DNA of 64,000 nucleotides from Biscogniauxia marginata. Lineage: Eukaryota > Ascomycota > Sordariomycetes > Xylariales > Xylariaceae. Position numbers and translations under genes: made by a program. The stretch lies in the NCBI GenBank assembly GCA_022695795.1, contig MU404062.1:186001-250000 (forward strand), read 5' to 3'. Shown here piece by piece: positions 38,944 to 48,501 of the stretch; position 1 is the first letter of the stretch, and each line of letters opens with the position of its first letter. The notes under the pieces were generated by a model that worked only from the letters and a program-made list of their open reading frames with translations, did not search any database and was not told the origin of the DNA.

Positions 38944-40301
38944 ATGCTCGTCTCTCTCACAGTCGGCAAGGTCGACGCCGGCGTAACGGTCCTCCTGACT
39001 CCAGATAAACGACTGGTACGAGTCTCTCTCCTGAATCCATTTGCTGTTGGTCGCAAACCGTCGCGCAGATTCAAAACACCCATCTTGGCCCCTAATTCTG
39101 TCCAGCGGCGACCACTGAACCATTTAATGCTAACCGAGGTCCTCTCTAGATCGAGTTTCCCTCTATTCTCCTGCCACCGAACATCGTCTCGGGCTCCATA
39201 GTTGACATCACCGTAGCCCGCAACAGTGCCTCCGAAGCTGAGGCCGACTCGCGCTTCGCCGCCCTCCAAGACCAGATCTTCTCATCCTTCGGTGCCTCGG
39301 AGCCCAGCACCCCGGTGCTGCGCTGCCGCAACGCCACCCAGACCTCCGTCGTGCTCGAGTGGGATCCCATCGAACTCGCTACCGCCGACCTGATCTCGCT
39401 GTCGCTGTACCGCAACGGCCAGAAGGCCGGCAACATCCCCCGCCCGCTGCAGATGCACAGCACCAAGATCAGCGGGCTCGCCGTCGACACTGAGTACTCC
39501 TTCCACCTCGTGCTACGGACCACCGCCGGCACCTTCGCGAGCCGCCAGGTCGCCGTGCGCACCCACAAGATGACCGACCTCAGCGGCATCACCATCACTA
39601 CCGGAATCATGCCCGCCGGTACGCGCGAGGCCCTGTCTAGCGCTGTTGAGCGCATCGGCGCCAAGATCGTCGACAGCGTCCGCATCGACACCACCCACTT
39701 CGTCACCACCGAGGGCCGCGGCGTGCCCTGGGAGAAGGCCGTCGAGATGAACATCCCCGTCGTCCGCCCCGAGTGGGTCGAGGCCTGCGAGCGGAACGGC
39801 CGCATCCTCGGCGTCACCAAGTTCTACCTCGACGCGCTGCGGCCGGGCCCGCCAAGCGAGGAGCAGACGAGGACCACGGCCACGCCGCCCTCGGGAGGCG
39901 GAGGTAGCGCGGGCGGTGGCCACGGCGGTGGCGGTAGCAGTGGTTCTGCCGCCCCGGCGCAACAGAAAGATCTCCCTGACCCTCCGCCGGCGGAGAACGG
40001 GGACGCTAGCAAGGAGGCCGGGGCGAAGAAGGAGGAAGGCGGGGCGGAAAGTAGCTCGGAGGAGGACGATGACGACGAGACGGAACACGGCGGAGGCGAG
40101 AACAAGACGAGGGCCACTACGGACGAGCAGAAAGTGAGGCTCGAGGACAAGGAGGACCAGAAGGTGGCGCTGCGGCCCGGCGAGCCGTCTACGGAGAATG
40201 TCGCGGCCGGGGAAGCCGAGGGCGACGAGAGCGGTGATGATAAGACCCCCACGCCGTCTCCGGGAGGCGATGCGGCATCTTTCCAGGATGTACAGTTGTA
40301 A
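38944..40301 (+). CDS. chs5: Chs5-type exomer scaffold with FN3 and BRCT domains
   Basis: Two exons, 38944-39015 and 39150-40301, encode 407 residues. The N-terminus (MLVSLTVGKVDAGVTVLLT, then IEFPSILLPP) is the conserved Chs5 dimerisation/Arf-binding start. A fibronectin type III domain follows at about 78-162 (TSVVLEWDPIELATADLISL, TEYSFHLVLRT), then a BRCT domain at about 167-250 with PEWVEACERNGR. The C-terminal 150 residues are acidic and low-complexity (Glu, Asp, Gly, Ser), as is usual for Chs5. In yeast, Chs5 with ChAPs forms exomer, which carries chitin synthase and other cargoes from the trans-Golgi network to the plasma membrane. The 134-nt intron has GTACGA..TAG and a CTAAC branch site. 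Confidence 0.95.
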
Positions 40302-41783
40302 AGGGAGAGGGAGAAGGATGGGATAGCAAATCCATCATGTCTCTATCTTACCTATTATGTCCTAGATGGCTTAAAGGGAGTCGAGGAGAGAAAGAGCGAG
40401 ACAGAGAGATAGGGACGGATGTATTACAAAACCCCCAAAACTTGGTTGTTGGAAGTTATTTGAGGTGAATTCTTTAGGGCTTATATCTACCTACCTAGGT
40501 AGTGATAATGGGGGTTTTATAGAATCCGAGAGACGAAGAAAGAAGATAAGAGAGAGAGTCCTAAATAGGCTGTAGGTATTGATTGTATTATTAGATGTAA
40601 TATGTGAGAGTTTTTTTTTGGCTTTCGTCTTGATTGCTAAGTGTGTGTTTTTGGGGGTTTTGTTATTCTTAGGCAGTTGGTTAGGGGGCTATAGTTGGGC
40701 CTTACTTGATCTCCTTTTGAATTGATACCGTAGATGGGAGGTTGCCGTAGCAGATACTACAACTTCTCGTGGTCTCATGGGGGGTTGCTTATTTATTAGC
40801 ATAGCTTCCATGGGATTTAGCTAAGTCGGTGACTTTATGTTCTCAGCAAAGCTCGATGGCCCTACCTCACTCGGGATTTACCATGATTATATAGGTAGAT
40901 ATCATTTCATTCAGAGCATCCTCCCCGAGGCCTAATCTAGGTACCTGAGAATTCAATTATCTTAGGACTAGTTTTGTGGGTTGCTTGGTTTGTTCCCCTG
41001 TGAGGTCAGGTTCGCATCTTCCATCATCTGCCCTTCTCCTCCGTTGGAGGCCCGATATCCGCGGGTTTCAAGTTCGTACACATTGCTTTATATCCAGACA
41101 CACACACACACACACATATATACATACAATTCCATTGATCTTGGCAGCTTCGCAGCCTAACCTAATACGATGAACCAGCGGCAGCTTGCAGACCTCTCTC
41201 TTCTTCTTCTCCCTGTCCACTATACTGAGCGAGGCACGGCTGCCGGTGCTTCATTGTTGTTCATGACATCCTGTAAAATCCTCTCTTTTTTTTTTCTGGG
41301 TTTTCTTTCGTTTTCTTGGGTTGGGGTTGGGGCTGGGGGAGTCGGAAATTTCTTTTCCTGTCTGGTGGTTCTCGTAGAGGTTAGCAGGGGGTTCATCTAC
41401 GCGTTGATAAGTAGGAGTGGTGGTGATTTCTTTTTCTTTTTCTTTCGGGGGTAGGGTTTTCATTGGAAAGGAAAAGGGGGGAATAGAATGTCGGTGTATT
41501 TTACCATAAACAAAGAAAAGCGTGAGTTTCATTCCTCTTCTTCTCTGTCGGATAGGAAAACAAGGCACTAGGGGTCGTTGCCGGGTGCAAAGGATGCTCC
41601 GGAGTCGTGATCTGTGCATGACTATGGGGGATAGGAACAAGGAAAGGCACAAAGAGTATAATATCGTCGCCGACTTCACATGATATCATATCATGAAGCA
41701 CAATCTCTCACTTTCCCTATTCCGTGTACTGTCCTCGCAGAGCAGCACAGAACAGCACAGCACAGCACAGCAGAGCAGATCGC
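40302..41783. other. Convergent intergenic region
   Basis: 3' flanks of chs5 and the 2EXR gene. There is a perfect palindrome CTACCTAGGTAG at 40491-40502, a CA tract near 41098-41116 and a CAGCA-type repeat at about 41741-41775. No gene seen. Confidence 0.6.
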
Positions 41784-42974
41784 TCACATCTGGCCTTGTA
41801 GTTCACGGGCAACCTTTCTAAACCACGGCATACCCCCCTCGTTCAAGCCTGAAAACCACGTCTGGATTTCGTCCTGAATGATCGCGATGTGTATGCAATG
41901 GCAGTAACAGTAGCCGTGAAAATCCGGATCGAAGTCTCGGCCACAGGTGCAGCGGCCGGGGAACAGCGCGTTGAGCTCCCGGTTGATCGCGGGGAAGAAG
42001 TTGCGAGTATAATACTCTTGGTTTATCCACGGGCCGATCGTGTCCTCAGCAGGGTCCCAAAGTTCCACTGCCTCCTCCTCTTCATCGTCTTCGTCGTCCT
42101 CAACTTCTTCTTCTTCTTCCTCCTCATCCTGGTCCTGAGAATCTTGGTCATCGTCGCCGTCCTGAACAGAGTCTAGATCCTCCTCCGGCTCAGGATCTAG
42201 CGGCGTTATCCACCACATCTGCATACCGATGACGTTCTGTGCCTGTGGGAGATCGCGTGTGTTGTGCTGAGGGAGTCTAGCTGAGGTGTAGCGGTAGTAC
42301 AACGGCACATTGGCGCGTATGGTGGACTCCATCGATTCACGGTATTTAGGGTCAAGCTTAACCCTGCGTTTCTGACAAATCTCGGCGCGTATCTTGTATT
42401 CCTGCTTGAGCTCCCTCATATAATTCTGCCATTTCAATTTCTCACTGTCGTCGAGCTCGGCATAGCGCATTCCGCAGATGAACTTGTCGCGCTCGAGGTT
42501 GTAGCGGAAGACGCCACAGTCGGGGCCGTAAGAGGCGGGGATGCTGCCGGAGCGGGGAGTGGCAGTGATTATATGATCGTGTAGCTCCCATCTGTCGATC
42601 TTCTTGATAGCTATTGTCTCTGGATAGGCTTCCAGAGCGAGGGACCGGGTCTCTCTATTCAGACTGAGGAGGGGGGAGACAGCAGTAATCTGAAGGGGCA
42701 TGATCTTTCGAATACAGGTGTCGACGATGATGAAGCGGTCATGTTGTTCCGCCTCTAGTACCAAGTGCCATATCTGATTTCGTATTTCACCAGGGAGGCT
42801 GTTGAAGCCAACAATAGGAGGAGTCGAGCCGATCTTGAGGGATTTGATCAAGTCGGATAGCTTCTGAGGTAGCTTGGCAAGGAAGGATTTTGGGGCTATG
42901 ATGTACTTGAATGATGTTCCTGCCGCGCCGAGTGCTGTGCGCTGGTGCACCTGTGTTTGTGCAACGGACGCCAT
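41784..42974 (-). CDS. 2EXR-domain (F-box-like) fungal protein
   Basis: Single exon, 396 residues, started at the ATG at 42974 because the frame upstream offers only TTG. The 2EXR/F-box-like signature is at about 55-130: GFNSLPGEIRNQIWHLVLEA, a short beta segment FIIVDTC, then SPLLSLNRETRSLALEAYPE. A long Glu/Asp run (about 270-310) separates it from a Cys/His-rich stretch (GRCTCGRDFDPDFHGYCYCH) that could bind metal, though I do not recognise it as a known finger. Such proteins are numerous in filamentous ascomycetes and mostly uncharacterised; a role as ubiquitin-ligase adaptor is only a guess. Confidence 0.85.
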   Translation of the reverse strand: MASVAQTQVHQRTALGAAGTSFKYIIAPKSFLAKLPQKLSDLIKSLKIGSTPPIVGFNSLPGEIRNQIWHLVLEAEQHDRFIIVDTCIRKIMPLQITAVSPLLSLNRETRSLALEAYPETIAIKKIDRWELHDHIITATPRSGSIPASYGPDCGVFRYNLERDKFICGMRYAELDDSEKLKWQNYMRELKQEYKIRAEICQKRRVKLDPKYRESMESTIRANVPLYYRYTSARLPQHNTRDLPQAQNVIGMQMWWITPLDPEPEEDLDSVQDGDDDQDSQDQDEEEEEEEVEDDEDDEEEEAVELWDPAEDTIGPWINQEYYTRNFFPAINRELNALFPGRCTCGRDFDPDFHGYCYCHCIHIAIIQDEIQTWFSGLNEGGMPWFRKVARELQGQM

Positions 42975-44285
42975 GGTGAACAACCTGAAATGGATGTGAT
43001 GAAGCTCTCGAGGCTGGGAAATGGAACAGGGGGGAGGACAAGAATCGGCGGTGTTACAAAGAATTACTGTGAGGATCTCGTCAGAAGGTGTACGGGTTCA
43101 AGAGTGTAGCAGCAATAAAATGTGCTGAGGTGACGGGATGGTTGTGACGAAAAGGGCACGAAGACCAAAAATACTGGGAGTTGGCAGTGCTTTTTGTACC
43201 TCTGTGAGCAAACTTATTTTCTGATTCTGTGCGTTCTCGTTGCCTCAGCAGGAACACGGCTTCTGGTTTTTGTAATAGATTTCTGAGAATATGCTGCCTA
43301 GGTAGGTAGGCGAATAAGGAAAGAGACTCGCCAGTGGCGACGCGTTGTTTGCATAATATAGAAGTTCATCGGGTACCTTAGGTTCTGCTAACTCAACAAA
43401 TCTCAGAAGTACATGTGTCGACGACTACCCCCCTCTCATGTTTCCTGCTGCCCTTTTCCTGTGGATGCTGGCCACCTTAGATGGTACATGAAGACAGTCA
43501 ATACAGCCAGAAGAAACACGGCATGACTCATATATTGGTAAACAGATGCAAAAAGAGAAGGATAAAAGCACTTGGTAGCATCTAAAGAACCGGCGAATCT
43601 AGCTAGGATGAATATATATAATAGGTCTGGTACAAGATGTTCTCACAACGGTAAATCACTAACATCTGGTAGATTTCAAGCACTCATCCCCCAATACTTG
43701 AAATAATGGTGCTGTGACCTTCCATGCTTTGCTTGACATGGCCATAAACGTATTTATTTACAAAACACCTTAGACAGGTGAGTAATACTAGGGCATTTTG
43801 CATTCTCCTCCCCATCTCTCTATTGCTTCTGAACCACTTTACCTTTAGTACAGTATTAACACATAAGAAAGAAGAAAATTGTGTAATGGGCTATAAAGAA
43901 GTATTTATCTATGGTCTAGTACAGTCACAAATTCCTTTAGTTATCTTAATAATTGCTTTCTCATAAGCAAGCACGCACACGCACACACACACACACACAC
44001 ATAACATTCGATTATTTAGCTCTCCCTCTAAATACTTGGTTATTTGTATCAAACCAACCGTCACGAGATACCTTTGGGATGAAGCAACCAGATCGTGCTT
44101 TTGCAAAGATATAATTAGAGATACCTTGTATGTGGTCCCTTTGCATACAACAGGGCTGATTTCCTCATTCACACAGTCCTTGATGATCTTTTCACCGACC
44201 CAAGCCTTCCTTAGTACATGACACGGTAGTAGCTGCTGTTGCAGAGAGATCTCTATCAAACATGAACACCAAATATTACATCACA
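42975..44285. other. Intergenic region
   Basis: No gene seen. It holds the leader of the 2EXR gene, AT-rich DNA, and a (CA)n tract at 43971-44001. Confidence 0.6.
43971..44001. repeat. (CA)n microsatellite
   Basis: GCACGCACAC followed by an uninterrupted CA run. Confidence 0.9.
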
Positions 44286-45137
44286 TCAAGGCAGTATCTC
44301 TTGGCCCTTCCAATCCCAGCACCTGCCCCTATCCTCGACCTTGCTCCCCATCACGACCTCCACCATCTTCTCGGCCGCGAACTCCGGGCTGAAGAGCCTG
44401 TCGTCCTGTACGTTTCCCCAGAACTCCTTGCTTAGCCCCGTCTTCACCGTGCCCGGGTGGTACGCCACCGCTATCGCCTTCGCCTTGCTGCGCGTCTGCA
44501 GCTGCAGGTCGAAGGTCCGCGTGATGCTGTTGACGCCCGACTTGGACGCCCGGTAGCTGTACCACCCGCCGAGGCGGTTGTCCGCCGTAGATCCCACGCG
44601 CGCCGAGGTGCTGAGCCAGACGGCGTGCTCTGGGATTTTGAGGGCGGCGGGCGCTCCTTCTCCGCTGCCCTGCTGAGTCCCCGCCGCCACGTGGGACAGG
44701 TCCACCGACTTCCGCGGCAGGAAGTCACTGAACCATTTCATGAGCATGAGCGGGCCTAAAAGGTTGACCTTGAGCGTTTCGAGCGCGTCGTCGTACTCTA
44801 CTTGAAATGTGCTTCTCTCCGGGTGCAATATCCCTGGCAGTGCGAAGCCTAGGTGTAGATGGTACTCCCTGGGAGAAAACAGGGTCTCCGCCTTGGCTCG
44901 CGCGGCTTTTATCGTTGACTCATCCGTCACGTCGAGTTTGACTAGATGTAGACGAGCGCTGGCATCGTTGGCAGCTTGATCACTGCCAAACCCATCCAGA
45001 ATAGAGTTCTTGACTTGTCCTAGGTCTGACCGTGCGGTTGCGAGGATAGGAAGGGTAGTTGTCCGGAGCAGGTGCCGGGTCAAAGCATGTCCAATCCCCC
45101 TACTTGAGGGAGAGACGAGTATCCAAGGCTTAGACAT
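44286..45137 (-). CDS. Short-chain dehydrogenase/reductase
   Basis: Single exon, 283 residues. The N-terminal nucleotide-binding loop is SPSSRGIGHAL (about 9-19), where the usual TGxxxGIG threonine-glycine is replaced by Ser-Pro. The family features VKLDVTDEST (about 66-75), VNLLGPLMLMKWF, the catalytic Ser region WLSTSARVGS (near 178) and the YxxxK pair Tyr195/Lys199 (YRASKSGVNS) are present, followed by HPGTVKTGLS. This gives an NAD(P)-dependent oxidoreductase of the C-factor/CsgA-like type; the substrate is unknown. It borders an AT-rich degenerate region. Confidence 0.9.
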   Translation of the reverse strand: MSKPWILVSPSSRGIGHALTRHLLRTTTLPILATARSDLGQVKNSILDGFGSDQAANDASARLHLVKLDVTDESTIKAARAKAETLFSPREYHLHLGFALPGILHPERSTFQVEYDDALETLKVNLLGPLMLMKWFSDFLPRKSVDLSHVAAGTQQGSGEGAPAALKIPEHAVWLSTSARVGSTADNRLGGWYSYRASKSGVNSITRTFDLQLQTRSKAKAIAVAYHPGTVKTGLSKEFWGNVQDDRLFSPEFAAEKMVEVVMGSKVEDRGRCWDWKGQEILP

Positions 45138-48100
45138 TTTTTCTAGTTATTGATGGAATACTGTGGGTTTCGTTTACTGTTTGGTATATGAGAATGGCCT
45201 GTCCAGTTATCCTTGTTGTGGAGATTGAGTGTAGATATCCGCATGTGCTACTCAGGTTAGTAAAAACACTGTATAGGAAATCCCTAGGTAACATCTATCC
45301 GGGTTGCGGGGAAACAGTTGACTTCGTCGTGATGTTTTTCAATAAATTTCTTTAAAATATAGGTACAAACTAGTATTAAGCCACACTCAAAACGGCCCGA
45401 TAATTCTTCAGCTAGGTGTCTCACTTATTATAACTAATAAAACTGCCACGACACGGCGTCCGTGATAGCATATAAGCCAGCCTGGGGTATCAAATCAACA
45501 AATTTGATATTTTTTACCCCTTTAAAAACGGTGGAGTAGTGGTGTAGTTGGCCCAGCACTGCCGTGATAAAAACAACGTAAGTTTAAAATGTTTAATAAA
45601 TTATCCTATTATTTTTCAAAGTTTTAATTAAGATTTAAAATATATCTAGGTATTGTCTGGATGCAAAACCAAAGAAAAGAGAAGAGGTTGTAAAAGGGAT
45701 GGTTGATTGACCAAATGGGTCATGACGGAATCTGAACTAAGGCTAAATTTGCTAAGCAACACGTGCCTTCCCCACAGTATAGTATAAATATAAACGCTTT
45801 ATTTATACTTTTTGATATTATTGCTAGTTGTCTTAGTAGTCATCTTAGCAGAGAGAATGACCTCGTTAACATAGTCTCTGACCATCTCATCAGATTCCCA
45901 CGCCGCGTATAGCTTCCCCAGGAAATGTTCCGGTCCGGTCTTGGATAATGTGGCCTTGTGCACGGTGTTAAATAATTCATTGAGAGATGGCCGCTTGGTA
46001 TGATCGGGACTTGCACACCGGGTGGCTAGACGATAGATATCTTGGTCAAGATTTGCGTTGTCTTTGAAAAATGTGTTGGGCGTATCTGACCGGTTATGGC
46101 GACTGCATGATCTAAGTAGTTGGTTGCCACTTTGCAGGGCACATAGCAGAAACTACCTGTATGACCTACAAAGGTACCAATGTCGTAAATGTTTCCAATA
46201 TCTTTTTTAGCTTTTAGCAGTAGGAAGAGACTAGCGGAGGTGCTCAAAGTTGTGACCATTGACCTGCTGAGATTAGGCAGAACTTCACGGACTACTTAAC
46301 ATTGCCCAAAGTAGCCCTAAGCGCCAAGCAATTCATATCGTTGGAAGCCCCTGGGTACACCAGTCCTTACCCTCTCATTCTAGGGACTTCTAAAAACAAA
46401 AGGACGCTGAAATGTGCGGCCTGAGGCGATCCGTAGAGGCGCAAGCTGGTGCTTCATGCCTTCCAAGGACAGGCACGGCGAGTGCCCATATGAGCTTTAT
46501 TGTATATAAATAGATATCTATCATGATTATATATGCCTAATTAACTAGATAAACAGACAGTAGCTAGGCCTAGAAACTACAGGCATGGCCATTACTATTC
46601 CATCTCCTAGTAGGTGAAATAGTGTTAATGTTATCTTATTTAAAATAGTAGTTCGTTGAACTTCTATATAGCCTGTTGGAAGATGGATTTAAGAGAACGG
46701 CTATGCCAGTGCAAGAAACTATTTAGCGCCTAGTATAGTAGAAACCGCATGTATTTCACGGGTAGTTCTGGTCTTGAGATTAGCGCTGCGTTAAGTCTCA
46801 ATTGACTAGTTGGTTTGTTTAGTTTGCAGGAAGTTCACGCAAGACAGTCCTCGCAGGAGTATCGTCTCGTCGTTTTACAACAGTCAACCAGTGGGCGAAG
46901 TATAGGAGGGCTTCACCCACCTGCCTAGGTTTACCTTTGGACTAATAAATCATCCTATCCTCATATCTACGTCCTATCTCGATATGTTCTGCCTCAGCCG
47001 TCACGATGACAGCCGTGCACCCTCTGGCATTCCCACACCGAATTTGGGGAACCTAAGTCCATGTTACGGTAGCTTGATTTAGGTATCGTGAACCAAGATG
47101 CATTATATAAAAGGGCATTTTGACAATTTGCTAATATCGTATTGGACTTGGCTTTCTTGAAATTCTCGATCCGCTCTAACGATTGCCGGCTGGTGAGGGG
47201 AATAACTAACTGCCCTTCTACATCGCCAACCCCTCATCTTCTTGCGGGCTGAAGAGGTTTGATTCTGACATTTGGGCCTAGGCGAACTTTGGATTTAACT
47301 TTTCATGATACATCACAACGACATGCCCTTCGTCGACTACTAGGATACCTTGTCGAAAGATTGACTTTCACCGACGGCCATGACTCGTCCTGTATCATCA
47401 CAATCTTGGAATATAGCGCCGCTCTAGCCGGCAAAATGGGTTCACGCAATACGTCGTTGACACCGTTAGATCATCACAGCCCTTCTGATTTCTTAGATCT
47501 TTCTTAATTGTCAAGGCTTATTGAGTCTCACCGGTTGGGATGAAGAAGGGTGTGGCTTCGAGTCAGAAATAGTCAGGCTGCTGGCAATATGTGGCCATTT
47601 ATTCTTAAGGGAATAAGATTATATGCTGATAAATCGCCTGGGCGAGATAGTGGGCGCTACTTGATAGGGGAGCGAAAACGAACAGCAACCTTGGAAGCCG
47701 TCCACTTAGCTAGTTAAAATAAAATGTCCGACTTCCCGTCCCAACTTCTAGGGATGGATCGGTGCCTCGGGAGCTTCTAGTCTCTTTGTATCGATCCAGA
47801 AAACCGCCAGCTTACCCTGGTTATGCTAGTCATTAGCTTGTATATCTTTGCTGTCTCGCAAAGCTTTACTACTGTCGACTATATTTGGACAGGGTATGGT
47901 CCTGTCAAGTGGAACATCAAACAATTTCCGTTTCCCCACGTCATTGGCTTTGGTTGGAGGAGTCCTCAGTCGGTATCCTTATTTATTCACTGGCCGGGGC
48001 TCGTTTATCCTTTCTATAAGTTGTAAAGAGATGTCTGCTTATCTCTGGGGCAGTTGGCACACTCTTTACGTGTCTAATCTCTCTATGATAACCCGCTTAC

Positions 48101-48501
48101 CTTACTTTCAAGTAAGTTTCACCTTCGTTAATACATAGTGATATGAAATTTCTTGGACGGGCTAATGCTTGGTTCGACGCGTCTTGGTCAACTATAGCTC
48201 CACTAGGCCGCAGATAGAAGTAATACTAGACGCAGTTTTGTACCAATTACTGACACGAATCAGCCGTTCAGAGTCAGGTTAAGGTTTAGGAGGGTCACTT
48301 GTGATGGTTCTCATCTGACGTTTATGTGATGAGAAGGAAAAGGCTCACCTGAGATCTAGTAGGAAACGGAAATAAGGGTACAGACAAAACGCGCCCATAG
48401 AGATTTAAGTACATCTCCTACCCCATCAGCCAAGGTTACTGTTCGCTCCATACCAGATATGCGACCAAACACTAATAACAGCTAAGTCGCTTGGTGAAGG
48501 C
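45138..48501. other. AT-rich, degenerate region
   Basis: About 3.4 kb with lower GC than its surroundings and many TA-rich stretches, for example 45360-45660. Apart from the remnant at 45800-46320, I see no supportable gene. The look is that of decayed or RIP-affected DNA, but a proper RIP index was not computed. Confidence 0.5.
45800..46320 (-). pseudogene. Gene remnant, possibly protein-kinase-like C-terminus
   Basis: On the minus strand one frame reads DIYRLATRCASPDHTKRPSL followed by NELFNTVHKA and about 55 further residues to a stop. The Cys..Pro..Arg-Pro-Ser spacing resembles the end of a protein-kinase C-lobe. Just upstream the plausible coding sense shifts to another frame (GSFCYVPCKVATNYLDHAV, ITGQIRPTHF), and a TAA interrupts further upstream. 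Either an intron or a frameshift separates the two parts. No start or complete domain is visible, so I call it a remnant. The kinase assignment is weak. Confidence 0.3.
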
